Below are positions 10,643 to 23,478 of a stretch of DNA of 64,000 nt, piece after piece (within the stretch, counting starts at the first letter, position 1; every line of letters starts with the position of its first letter). The stretch spans positions 6,362,522-6,426,521 of the forward strand of contig NW_023998417.1 in NCBI RefSeq assembly GCF_014805625.2, in the 5' to 3' direction. The notes beneath the pieces are model-generated. The model had not been told where the DNA came from. It searched no databases and saw nothing but the letters and a program-made list of their open reading frames with translations. The stretch is from Glossina fuscipes (Eukaryota > Arthropoda > Insecta > Diptera > Glossinidae). The position numbers and the translations under genes were made by a program.

Positions 10643-12467
10643 AAATCTCAAGGATACGGACAAACAACCTTTTATGGATGTTGCGGAAAAACTACGAAAA
10701 ACTCATAAGCAAGAACATCCTGATTATAAATACCAGCCAAGAAGGAAGAAAGGTCGTAATTTAGCGACGACTACAGCTCAATGCAATGGCGGCTCAAAGT
10801 CAAGTTTAATGCCACAAAACACATTAAACGCAACAGTGACAGAAAATGCAGCCATTGTTGAGGATAAATGTAGTAATAGCACAAATGTTCGAACAAGAAC
10901 TTCTGATAGTCACTTGCTTAGCAATCGATTAAATGCCAAACAACAGCGACAGCAAACACAATTGCAACAACAACATGTGAATAGAAATACAAATGTATTA
11001 CATGCAGAGATAAGTGCACTTAACAATGAAGCATTAATGGAAAACTTAAGTAGTGCATGTAAAGCCACTTTACTTACGCAGAATCATGATTTGCATGACG
11101 TATTAATGGCTTTACCAAAATGCGGTAACGCTGAAAGCTTAGATTCCACTGGGAAACGTTGCGATTATGCGGCGAAACGTTTAGATTCTCCCTGTTCAAC
11201 GACAAGTTCATTGCCCTCGACAGGTGCCAGCGCCACAGATGGTCAACCTTTAACCCCACCAGCTACACCATATGCCCGTTCCCTTTTAGGTCAAACGTCG
11301 GTGGGACGTACGACACATATGCCGCAAATAGTTGATAGTTCAACTGCTGAATACAATTTGCTAAATATTGAGGGACGAGAATTTATAACATTGGATGATT
11401 GTCAGTTTGGTTCAAGCATAAATGCATCATCGTCTGAAAGATTGACTGACGAGCTACCTTCCTATTCAATGCAATTTTCCGCAAATCGTTCATATATACC
11501 GCAAAATTCCTTAGAATTTCAACCGTATGGCTCAAGTTGTGGTTATGCTTTACCGTCTGTTTCTTCGTCCGTTATATTTAGCAATGTTGAGTGTGGCTCA
11601 TCGCCTACGTCACACACCATCGAACCGATAAATTACTTTAACATGCCCTCTCCGATAACAACAAAGAGTAGCGAACGCGTGGTAGTACATACAACCGCAG
11701 AACATGGAAATGATTATTTGGCGCCGATGGCGGCCTCTCTTCAAACCACAACCACTACGCATGATGAAGACATTGAAGTTGATATAGATGAACAATACTT
11801 TATGGAACAAATAATACCATCAGTACCGAACAATAATCATATAGAACATAGAAATATTGCAACCACTACAACAATGTTAAATACTACACCTACGAATGCT
11901 TCCACGAGGGCGATGACTACATTAGCTTCAACGTTATCAACATCTGGCTCCGCAAATATAACTAATTCCGCAAAATCGTCGCTACAGCATAAAATTCACC
12001 ATAACACACACATGTTACCATCATCAGAAACTACAGGACTACAAGCGAAGGCATTGGTTGAGCCGTCCTTGACATCATCGTTAAAATGTAATAGTATTGC
12101 AAATCATTCACCAATAGTCGCACCTTCGCACGGCAGTGACAATTTCAATTGCCTCTATTCAATATCACAGCATACCCATGCGACTTTAACGGCGGCGACA
12201 ACAAAAGCAACGGCAACAACAATACATACACTAAGCGCACACCAGCAAGACCAATTGTGTTCAATGTATGGAATGGAAGGCCAACAACAACAGCATTGCT
12301 ATGAACATCATAGCCATCATGAGCAAAGCATGCAGCAGCAGGAACACCAAGCGATTAGTGATATTCCGGGACCATTAACGGTGCGAAAAGTATCACCTTT
12401 GCATTCACAATCACTTTGTTATTCACCTACGCAACAAGTTCTATGGAATGGTTACGTGCAACCGTAA
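10643..12467 (+). CDS. Sox100B: SoxE (Sox100B-like) transcription factor, terminal exon: rest of HMG box and C-terminal region
   Basis: This exon completes the HMG box ([19 protein letters not shown], then [19 protein letters not shown]) and runs 607 codons to the TAA at 12465. [11 protein letters not shown] is the Sox signature at the end of the box, with a basic nuclear-localisation tail. The remainder is low-complexity Ser/Thr/Gln/His-rich sequence, as expected of a transactivation region. LTPPATPYA (from about 11250) resembles the TPPTTP motif ahead of the vertebrate SoxE K2 region. An acidic patch, [16 protein letters not shown], lies at 11763-11810, and a His/Gln-rich stretch near 12275-12350. 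At least 656 residues are visible in the two exons, longer than I recall for Drosophila Sox100B (about 530). The ATG at 10674 is internal to the HMG box and is not the start. Confidence 0.95.
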
Positions 12468-13660
12468 TAAATTTATTTTAATTAAAGTAAAGTATTTGCT
12501 TCATCTGCGTACAATGCATTACGATATCCGTGCATGTGTATATAGTATATATATACATATTTATATATATGTAATATAATATGTAATATTAAATTATCTA
12601 CTCCTTATGTGTATAGAGTCATCGGGTTTAAGGGTTAATTCAGTAAAGCGAAAACCATTATGATTGCAAGAATATATAAGATTTCAATTTCATGAACTAT
12701 ATGAATATTTTCTTCTCTATGATAAACGGTTAATATAAATATAAATTTACCTTGAAATTAAAGTTTAATTTAATTAAATATTAACTGAAAATATTGTCGT
12801 GAAAATAAGTTCGTGTAAGTAAGTTCTACTTAACATCAGCGATAAACTCAAGAATCTTTTAAATATTTATTTATATTTTTAAGGAAATATAACGCATAGG
12901 TTTTGGAAGATTGGCGATGTCTGCAATGGGATATAATTACAAGGTTGAACAATGTTATACAAATCCATTTGGGTTAAGCATAAAATTATCATAAATGAAA
13001 ATGCATCTAACTGCGGCTTAAAATCTGATCATAGTGAAATTATAACGGGATCTATTTTCATTTACAGCGGCTTTCTACTTAACCTTTTAAAACGCATTGG
13101 AGTGCTTCAGTGCAGATAAAATTCGATTACATTAGGCTTAATTCTGGTCATGTTGGATCAATTGCTTTATTTGTAAAGTGAAGAGGAGCGTTTGCTCGCT
13201 TGTTGTAAATTTAAATGTTACAAAATTAAGGATGGATTGTCAAAACCATATTTATTAATAATCAGTCGATTATCTTTAGAATGGAAGGAAGCAACCAGTC
13301 CTTGTTCAGTGCAATGATTATAATGTTTGCCTCATGTAACAAATGCAAAAATCTCTCTTAAGAAAACAAAAAAAAAAAAAAAAATTTTGTAATCAATCAA
13401 TTTAAAGCAATAGCAGGTTCGTTTAGTAGATTTGATAGAGGTAAGCTATTCTGTTGGAAAGTGCTCCAAGAAGCTTTCGTTTATGTTGACAGAAAATTAG
13501 TAAAGGAAAATGTTATTTACTTAAAGAGAAACGTCCTGAAAAAATCGTATTTTTGACAATTTTTTCCTGGAATGGGAAGGAAGATGATGTAATAATAGCA
13601 CACAGATGGATTATTCAGCGTATAATTTTTAAAAATCAATAAAGATATATTTTTGAAATA
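12468..13660 (+). other. Sox100B: Probable SoxE 3' untranslated region
   Basis: AT-rich sequence after the SoxE stop codon. An AATAAA overlaps the stop itself (12466-12471) and is too close to be likely. ATTAAA at 12481 and AATAAA at 13638-13643 are candidate poly(A) signals. The end is set just past the latter and is only an estimate. No open frame of interest was found. Confidence 0.4.
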
Positions 13661-13920
13661 TATATATGAATTAAAAAAATGGCAAGTCTGGGGCCCACAC
13701 CAAAGATGAAACAAGTATTACGGAGTGGGATCTAGATTTGTGGAAAGAAGTATTATTAGAGAGTTGCGTTAAAACATAATAGATAAAACATAGAAAGGCA
13801 TACAGTTTGTGCGTTGTTCAGAAAGTGAAGCATTTAATGTAAATTATATCCAGAAAATCATCATCGCACATTTTTTTTTTTCTAATATGAATCAATCACT
13901 TCATTATTCGTGTAATATTT

Positions 13921-14090
13921 TGATGGCCAAAAAGAAATGAGGTAAGAGAAAGAGACAAGGAAGTGGCTACCAACGGAGCACTTACTTTAACTACGAACAA
14001 AGTGAACTCTATTTACCGCATTGAGATATGATTCCGCCAAGACAGACTTGGCAGTCAAGATTCTTACCTGCTCTGCTATTCATGCGGACG
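13921..14090 (-). repeat. tRNA-derived SINE-like element, copy 1
   Basis: On the minus strand the head reads like a class II tRNA: an A-box-like GAGCAGGTAAGAATC, a variable-arm stem CCAAG/CTTGG (five perfect pairs) and a B-box-like GGAATCATATCTC. A body of about 100 bp follows and ends in CTCATTTCTTTTTGGCCATCA, shared with the 51822 copy. Compare the copies at 51822 and 53945. This is a diverged, non-coding, short interspersed element. Confidence 0.6.
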
Positions 14091-16500
14091 TAATCGAAAT
14101 ACTATAATAATAATCATAATCTCGGACGATTTTGCTATCATAATGTAGAGTTCATTGGAGAAAAATGGAAACGAAATGAAAAGTTTCCAATCCCTAGACT
14201 TGCACAATGCATTAATATACTCTGGCTGATTATGACGCAACAAGCAAAAGTTATTGTAAAAAATTTACGAAGCAACAGTTAAACTTGAAAACGATCAATT
14301 TTTATCAATTATCATGATTTACTCTAATTTTTTTTTTGAATTAATTATCATAACTTTTGTCCATTGCCTGAAAAATATGTATCACGCGGATATTTTCAAA
14401 ACGTGAGCGTAAACATGCGAACCTACTACGGTAAATAACATCCGTAAAAGCAATTTTTAATAAAATTTAATTTAAATTTAATTCATATTTTTACAATGCG
14501 CTTATTATCCCTGCTCTGATCCTTGGTGTGATATTTTGTTATATATATTTATATACATATATATAATTTTGAACAAATCTAGAAATATACAATTACATGC
14601 ATTCATCATCTTCTACTTGTTATAACTTGTCGTTAGTATTGCATTGCTGATGCAAAAAATCGAAATTATGTGAAATGAAAAAAAAAACAAGTAAAATAAA
14701 ATATATTTTCTTTAGCCGGGACGGGAAATTGTAAATAAGTATATTTTAGCGTATCTATGTAAATGTCACCAATTCCTAATAAATCCATGTCAAAGGATAA
14801 AAGGGCAAATAGTCCAATGAATTATGTCTCTTGCTGTTATACGATGTGAATAATACATAAGTTAGTAGTGAAAAAAAACAAAAACAACAAAAAAAAAAAA
14901 GAAATCAAAAGAAAATAAAAAAAACTTCCTTTTTTTTCTTTCTCATTCAGCGTAAGGAATATTTATATAAAAGGTAGCTTTATTTCATTGTTGTTGTTGT
15001 TGTTGTTTTTTTTTTTTTGCTTTTGCCAGTATGTTTATTTCCTTTTTCCATTGTGCTGAAGGAAATGTAAATGGAATAAATTCAAATTAAATTCAGTGTA
15101 AATGCTTGTATTAAAAGCTTTCAAAGCAATGGAATGCCAAGGAGACGGAACAAAAACTTTTAAGTGTGTGCAAAGAGTGTGTTTCAAAATGTGGCAGGAC
15201 GGCATGGTGTGTGACGACCAGAGAGATAAGTGTATTATTTTAATGCAATTCTATTTAATTCCGCTAACGTTTACACTGAACATATTTCACACTGCGAATA
15301 TATAAAAAAAGTTCCTTTACTTTTGCAACATTTTGAAATAAATGCAACGAATGTACATTTTTTTTTTTTTTTTTTTCTTTACATTACAATGAAGTCCTTT
15401 AGCATAATATATGTGTTCATAACGTTCAGCTTGTAAAGAAATACGTAAGTAAAAGGCTTGTTCAACTATATTTTTGATTGAAGAGAATCGTAAAATTTTG
15501 TAACTGAAGGCCTATCTAAAGAATTGAATCCAGGCTTAAATTCGAAGAAAAATTTCATCAAATTGGTTAACAAATTTGCTCGAGATGAACCAACATGTAA
15601 ATGATTTAGTTCGGTGTTCTACAGATACATACATATATATTGCATAACAATATATAATAATATATAAATACATACATATATATTAATCCGTTCTATTATT
15701 GTTCGATTACGTACTTATCAGTTAATTAAAAACATATTGTTAAGTCCGTGGACACTGCAATTTATTGTATTATGATGAAATTACTATATGTAAATGAATG
15801 TAAAACTAATTAATCCAGTGAATGGATTACAAAACATTGAAACTCTCTTCCTTAATTTATTGGTGCTCACAGACACACACACACACACACATTAAAACAG
15901 ATATCTAAAACAGAAGTAATATATTTAATTATCTAGTCAAAGCCAGAAACCTTTATGTAACGCAATATTACATTAATGTGGTCAAAAGGTTAGACTGTTG
16001 AAGGTTGTAAAGGATAAACGTACGTGGCATTATAAAGCTACGCAGTTCGATAGTTAGAGGGGTTCACTTTTTCTCCGACAAACATTTTACAGACTGCTAC
16101 ACTCAAGTAATACGCGCAGAAACTCTTACCAAGGCGGACGGACGGATACTTGTCTACCGGACGGGATGATCAAGAGTAGTCATTAATTCAGAAACGCATA
16201 CACAGACAAACGAATAGTATTAAATTTAATAAAATAATCGTAATACGGTAGCAGCAGTGTGAATGTAACATGGAGCATTTGTTAGTAATACAAAAAAAAA
16301 AAAAAAAATGTTATTTAAGAGAAATGTAAATTTGAAAATTCGTATTAAACACCTTTACGTATTGTAATTAGTGAAAGAGTAAAGTTTTAATTATGTATGC
16401 ATTTGAAAATAGCTAAGCCACGATTGACTTGAATTAAAAAATGCTACAGAGATAAGCCTCTAATTTGCGTGAATTAATATAAAACATAATTAGATCACTT

Positions 16501-16815
16501 ACAGGGTACAAGTTATATTAAGTTTGTGCGGACGCATGTAGCACTCACAAGGGCTTAAGATAGACCCCCGTTTCATTATGTCATTTATTTAATATTTTGA
16601 TGAAATTTATCTTTACTGACTTGTTTTGACCCAAGGACGAACGCTATTGTAAATGGTTCCGATCAGTCCAATTTTTAAAACACTGCCTATATAACGCCTT
16701 GTATTGAAAAAATTGCGATTTTCAAAATTTCTCGACAAAACACGCTGAGTATTAATAGTACGATTGCCACATTGTATAGGGACACGGAAAATTTGGTTCG
16801 GCTGCGGTTTATTTT
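16501..16815 (+). repeat. Interspersed repeat family A, near-full copy
   Basis: Shares, in the same order, several blocks with 44885-45265: GGTACAAG..TATATTAAGTTT, a CACTCnnAAGGGCTTAAG-like block, TTTGATGAAATTT, GACCCAAGGACGAACGCTATTG, TTTCTCG, and TTTGGTTCGGCTG near the end. No reading frame is preserved between copies, so it behaves as a non-coding repeat. Related sequences are widespread in fly genomes (from memory). Confidence 0.65.
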
Positions 16816-18868
16816 CTGGATAGCACAGCCTATAAGGATTTCCAAGAAACGTAAACTGTATGTGTAAGGATTGTTAAGGTTTTTCTAATGAAAACTTGTT
16901 CATGAAAGTAACAATTAAGCAGACTACGGATCCATTTTTTGGACGCCAATCTATATAAGATTTCTCATGAACAGTAAGTCGTTCAGAAAAAGTTTTAATT
17001 TTTAATTAGTTCATAATAGCGCCTACCATTGACAATATCTTTCTTCGACATTGCCAAGCTATAAAAGTTTCATTAAGTGTGTCAGTTATTATTTGGTTTA
17101 GTCGAGCAGCTAATGATAAAAACTTGAAATACATTGCAGAGGTTTTGCACTATGGCAAAGGAGAAAAAGGTTTAAATATTAGGAAAATATTTATATTAGT
17201 CACATATTCTTGCGTTTGCATCAGGGTCTGCTGCAAGATCGAGCTTAATTTGGCGCGGAATGTAAAAAATTATTATTAGTCCGTTTTGCTCCAGCTTTAT
17301 TTTTCATTCCCTACATTTGCAATTGTAGCCGGTAGACGAACACAGCAATAAGTTATCTTTAGATTCAATGTTAAGTTAAATGTAATCAAGATGTAATCTC
17401 TCCTTCGTTGTATCATTACGAAACGAATCAAAAAAAACAAAATCTTAGGTATTGTCCGAAAGAGTATTAAAGAGGTAAGCAAGTTATATTGTCTTTATGG
17501 TAATTCTTTGATGCCACTAAATCACTATCCTTACTGAATATTTCATTGACAGTAAACGCGCTAATTGGTCGGTCGAGACAATCTGTACACTTGCCTTTCA
17601 ACTGACTTTTACTTACTTACTTATTAATATTAATATGTTTTATAAGAAATAAATTCCACTTTCTGCTATTGTGGGCATGGTTGTGGGCGCACTACACGTC
17701 CAGCGTATGTGTCTAGGCTTTCTATCATCATTTTTGCAAAGCGTAAGAATATCAATTGCGGTGTACTGACAGGCACGGATATGCACAAACCGATTATGAC
17801 TCTGGCGTCGATTAAAAAATATTGATCCTTTAAATGATCGCTTATTATAAATTATTACAAAGAGAAGGACATATCTAGTATACTCCATGCTTTGACTCTG
17901 GATATAAATATATTCAACAAATATGCGATTACATTGAAAGGAATCTCAAGCACTTGGGCTGGGAAACGAAGAATAGCAGGCGTTAATATAGATTAAACTG
18001 AAAGGAAGAAAATAAGGAGAAACATGTGCTTGTAGTTGAAAAATGTAGGAAGAAGAAGGAGAATAGCAAAACGGAAACATTATAAAGTAAATAGTTGCCA
18101 CACAGAAACTTCCCTTGAGTTGAGTGAATTATATGTAAACTAGTTCCATAAACATTTCATTGCAGTGTGAGTTAAATCTAATGTCATAATAGCAACAGCC
18201 AGAACAGAAAAAGATGAAGTCAACCGTAAACATTTGTTCATTTAAAATGATTATAATAAAAAACAAAAACACAATAAAAAAAAGCAAAAAAAAAAAATAA
18301 GTGAAGAAAAGAAAAGAAAATAAAATGGAAAATTAAAGCAAAAACCGCAGAGAGAGGTTTTGGTTTCATAGTGGTTAGGCAAACGGTTGCTTTAAATTAT
18401 CATATATAAGAGATGAAGAGAATTTGAAGGATTTTATTACAATTATATGGTAATTTTCTTCTTGGTCAACGTTTCCTATTATACAATATTTAAACATATT
18501 GATAGATCAAGAATGAGAAATTATATTTTACCAAACATGTTCAGTCAATAGTCAAACTATTATGCAAGACAATATCTGAGAAAATCTTTAGTAATAGTGT
18601 TAAGATATGATACAATTTGCTTTGTACCGTTGGAAAGAATTTATTAAAGGAAACACGTTGAGAAAAGTACGCAATAAGTAGAAAGATTTCCGGGATATGT
18701 TGTATGCTTTTACTTTACGCATTCCCTATTGGCTTCTTTTGGTTGTGTTTTTTTTTTTTGTACTTTGTAATAACATTTTGGAAGACTTTTTATATACTGC
18801 ATATTGCGTTTGTTTGCTTTCTTGCGGAAACAATTTTATTACATACTCCCCGTAGACTTGCAATTCTA

Positions 18869-18938
18869 ACACACACACACACACACATACACACACACGA
18901 ATACTCATTCAGACATATATATATATATATATATATAT
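18869..18938. repeat. (AC)n followed by (TA)n compound microsatellites
   Basis: AC run 18869-18898 with one interruption, then a TA run 18915-18938. Confidence 0.9.
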
Positions 18939-21060
18939 GTGTTATATCATTGTAACGCTTCACAGACTATGTCATCAATTTGTAGCTTTTCGTCTTGTGG
19001 TGAAACTGTAGTATCATTAACTACCCGGAAGGTTATTGTGTGAATACATGACGGTAAGAACACTCTGGATTTTATGGAAATGTTGCTGAGTAAATGTGCT
19101 TTCTTACTTGCTTGTTAACACATACACAAATACCTATACATACGTAGGCTTATATTTATAAAAGTGTTTTTTTTTTTTTTTTTTTAAAAGTACGTTTACT
19201 CGTTTCAGCTTGAGGTCGTATATAGGTTACTAAGATGCTCGGAGTCGGAAGGAAGGTTTTTGTATACAGTAAAAAAGGAACAGTTTACAGTGTGCATTAT
19301 AAATCCTTTATGCATATGCATGTCCTTCACCGTCGTCACAGCGAATGCTCAGTCGGTAAAGGCACAACATTTACCGATTATCAGTGACATCCAGTCTCTA
19401 TCTTTTTCTTCTTCCCTACTCTTTTGTGACTGTCACCATGTTACACGTATATGAAATGCGTTTTTCAGTTTTGATTAAAATTTAGACTCATGTCATTTAA
19501 AAAGCAAACCGTGCATACAATAGCTGCGCTAACTGTGAAAAAAATGTTTCTATTTAGACTTTTCTACGTAGACTTGCTTAGGATATCCCATAGTAATTAT
19601 ATATATGAACAGAATGAGTGAATCAATTTAGGTATGTCTGCCTATTGACATCACTACTACGAAAAACATATAACTCTTTTAAGGTTTCACTGTCAATAAG
19701 TTCCTTTTCATTTCGTTCACATTGTTTGTCTCTCTGTCTGTTTTTTCAGTAAATTTTTCTTTTCCTTGCGATGATTTTTTGTTTCAACTCCTTCTTAATT
19801 TGATATTTCAATTCGCCCGTTTTCTTTTGCGCGTATCACGATTTATTGTTGCTTTTTTCTTTCGTCTCCGTGGCTTTTCCTTCCTTTCTTTAACCTGATC
19901 TTTCTTTTAACCGTCTTTGCGTTTGTTTTCCAAGACAAAAATTAAGTCCAAAACGAAAGTAAAATTGAAGTAAAAAACAGATCATAGTCAGGTTGGGTCG
20001 TAACAACAGGTATAAATTGCCAGCGAATATCTCTGTAGGAACTCTAGGAGCTTGGCTATCATAAAGCATGTAGGTTAAGTGGCTTGTTTTCAGTTAGATA
20101 GCAGAGCACTTGGCTTTGAAGATATCGTTGGAGTTACCATTACTGAACAATTTCCCAAAACAATTTTTTTTTTTAATATTTCAATTTATGTCTAATAAAA
20201 ATTGAAGGAACATTGTCCAAAAGCCCTTGTTTTTAGACTATTACAGTCTTGTCTTCTCCCTTAACGCAAACTAAACTTGGAGAAGTCTCTAAAGTATTGA
20301 AAATTCCTAAACTTAAAAATAATGAATTGTCGACTATTTTTTTTCTGTTCTTCGGTCAAATTATGTGACTGCTGGCTAACAAATAAACTAATAGCTCTTG
20401 TGGTAAAAGAAATTGAGATAAACCCCTGGGTCATCGATCAATCCGTTTCATACCAAGCAATAGCAGCAATCAAAAGAGGAAATACGGATCTTAGTATTGT
20501 ACTGGTATGCCTCCGCGTTTTTTTGTAGTACAAGAAAGTAAGAAAACGTCTCGATTATGACGGTCCTCTCTATTAAAATGAATAAAACTTTTTACTTATT
20601 TGTTATTAAAATTGTTCATTGGTTTCCAATTCTTAACAATTCTTCCAATTCTCCAATTCTTCTTCTTCCAAGATCTTAACTCAATTTGAAGTCAATATTG
20701 TTTGCAATAATTTCTAGAAAACTAAAAAAAAATTTCAGAGTTAGTTGAACTCTTTGTTGCATGTTTTCTACATTTCCCTGGCAAATAACTTCGAATTACT
20801 ACACATTTTGCTATCAAATCCTATTAAGTTTACTTTAAATTTTGTTAAGAGGAAAATTTTCTTTTTAAATTACTCTCACTTTTATTTGGTTCTCGTCTAG
20901 TGGCTGCTGACCAAAGAGTTTTATTAAAATTTTTAATAAAATTATTTTAAAATGATTAACATTTGAAAAATTTTACATGAATCTAATTTCCTTCCGTTTA
21001 TGATCGGGACGCATTTTTATTATGCTTTTATATTGAATTTAATTCTCTCACGCTAGCTCC

Positions 21061-21084
21061 CTCTCTCTCTCTCTCTCTCTCTCT
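21061..21084. repeat. (CT)n microsatellite
   Basis: An uninterrupted CT run. Confidence 0.9.
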
Positions 21085-22814
21085 TTAAAACATTTCGCAG
21101 TAATTACTAGATTTATATTCCATTGCAAGAATATTTAAATATGTTACAATAGTAATATTTTAAAAGGAAAAGAGAAGTTTTTATATAATATGTACGCCAC
21201 TATGTCATGTTAAATACATAAATAAATGAAGGCAAAGAATCCTTTCAAAAACAATTTCTTGCAGATAGGGTGAGCGAGATAGTAGGTGAGCGTGTTAGTA
21301 CGAAAGTTGTATACCCTCTACGCGACACACAAAATTTAAAAGAAAATAGACTTCAAATGAAATCTTAAGCGGACAGGCTTCAATAGTATAAAACCTAATA
21401 TATGGCGAGCTTATTACGTTCACTTAACATGTTTTTCATTTTCAACTCGGCACAATTTCTTCGATATAGTTTTAAAAAATCAAAAAATCGAGAGTGTAGA
21501 AATTATGCTTATGTAGCACTATTTAGGGAGCAGAGCTTATGAACATGTGTGATTTGTCGCCTTTTAATACGGAGGAGAATCAAACGTGTATCAACATATG
21601 CTTCATTGTTTGATTTTGCATTTCCAATCAGCAAATACGAATTTTATGCTTAATGTATCTCTTTCTTAATTTTATAAATAACTTAAAAATTGCAGTTTAT
21701 CTCGATTCTTTGCTAATGACTTTATAAAGAGATAAAATGTAGCTTAAAGTGAATGTTATTGAATGTTAATTGCATTCGCTTACAATTCCCTTGATCTTTA
21801 CGTAGCTAATACGCTCAATACGCTTGCCTGGTAATCAATGTTACCATTATATAGATGCGGAGAATGACACGTTTCCAATTAACGCCCACTCATAAAGTAT
21901 GATTAGAGTGCACTTTTACTAAACATTCAATCGTACGATAAGGGATTTAATCGCAATGGTGTACAAAATTCAATTACTATGTCGCATGAGTGTGGAAAGG
22001 ATTTCAGCTTAATGATTGTACACCGTAAATATATCTGTATGAACAACATTGCCATACACGGAATATTATATCAAGTTAATGCGATTAGTATGAAAGTTGC
22101 AAAAGTTAAGTTTAGTTTATAGTTAGCGAACGGGAAATACTTTATTTCGCATAAATTCACTTTACTCAGTCAAAGAGAGTTGAAAACAAAAATAAATTTA
22201 CATATGTGTATGAACGCTTGAAGTTTGTTAGATAATCGAGGAATAGTCGATCTAAGAGCAGAGCATCATAAAATAGTTCAAATTTTGGATTAAAGTCAGC
22301 ACTTGTTGACAAAGCAAAAAACATAAATGAGATAAAAGTCCACTTGAAACGCACTTAAGTAACCCTTATATAAAGACTTAATTCTCATATGTAAAGAAGA
22401 AATTTTGCTCATTTTTTTTTTTTCTATGCTCAATAAGTTCATTCTTTTTAAAAGCATTTTTACAAAATTCTTTAACAAATTCTTTCTACAATTTTTTGTA
22501 CTCCAGCATGCTTAGTAAAAATAGTAAAAAAAACCTAAAAAAAATAGAATCAATCAATACCTTTTATATTTAACAATATACATACAGTGTGTTGCAATAA
22601 AAATCATTTAATTTTTCGTCAAAAAAAAAAAATGCACTTTTTTTTTGTGCACGAATGCATAAAATTCTTGTTATAAAAAAAAAAAAAATTCTTTTCCATA
22701 TGAAAATGTTTTTTAATCTATCTTAACTATTATACTTTCTTTGCTGCAAAACTTGGCTCATTTCTTTTATGCGATACTGTAATCTCACGCATGTATGCAT
22801 ATCGCAATAATAAT

Positions 22815-22857
22815 GACATGCATGTCTTTTACGTATGCATGTACATATGTACATGCA
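22815..22857. repeat. Clustered perfect palindromes
   Basis: GACATGCATGTC (22815-22826) is a perfect 12 bp palindrome. A perfect 22 bp palindrome with half-site TGCATGTACAT follows at 22836-22857. Further ATGCATGT-type motifs lie nearby (22790s and about 22997). Confidence 0.85.
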
Positions 22858-23478
22858 GTGATATATCACAAGGCATACATTGTGTCTCATATTGACTGCG
22901 ATACGCTAAAGACATACCACGGTACACTTGTATGTATATTTTGTTATTTAAATAACGCAATATTGAGTTTAAAAGATTTTCTAACAATTGCAAAAGTATG
23001 CATGTCTTTCACAATACCTCACAAACACTAACATATTTGTTAAAAAAGTTCATTCAATTTTTTTCCCTTAAAATAAGTTTGAATAAGTTACTTTTTAGCA
23101 TACATACATATGTTTGGGGAAAATTTCTTAGGAATTTTTTTTTTTTTGTATTTTTAAAACAATTTGGTTACATTTTATGATATTATATTATTTTCTTTTT
23201 GTATGAAAGAAAAAAAAAAAAATTTACAGAAGGAAAAGTTACATCGTACAAGTTTTCACATGATAAACTTTTCTCTTACGTAAATATTATTGAAAGAAGG
23301 AATAAATTGAGTTAGGCTAACATACTTCAGAAAAGACAAAAATTTTGAAAAACCTCAAAATTAAATAAAAAAAAACTAAAAATTTTAAAAATGTAAAGCT
23401 AAATGAACATTTCCTTTTTTCATTAACCTAATTAAAGTAAGAAAGGAAACATTTGTTCGTAAAAAAGTATTTTGATAA

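Larger units (their letters stand above)
14091..23478. other. Gene-poor AT-rich intergenic region
   Basis: No convincing exon found. It holds AC repeats (about 15870, 18869-18898), a TA run (18915-18938), CT repeat 21061-21084, several A/T homopolymers, one family A repeat (16501-16815) and a cluster of palindromes at 22815-22857. A GC-richer stretch at 17650-17890 shows no recognisable frame. Short open frames here have the Phe/Ile/Lys/Asn-rich composition expected of random AT-rich DNA. Confidence 0.6.

Noticed and set aside
11074..11259. Minus-strand open frames within the SoxE terminal exon (also 11610-11810)
   Set aside because: These are antisense shadows of the well-supported SoxE coding sequence.
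10674..12467. The 597-codon frame starting at ATG 10674 as a complete gene
   Set aside because: That ATG encodes a Met inside the HMG box ([10 protein letters not shown]). The frame continues upstream to the splice acceptor at 10642 and joins the exon at 7451-7597.
18704..18955. 83-codon hydrophobic frame as a membrane protein
   Set aside because: Its end is translated AC and TA microsatellite, and the start is Phe/Leu-rich because of T-runs.
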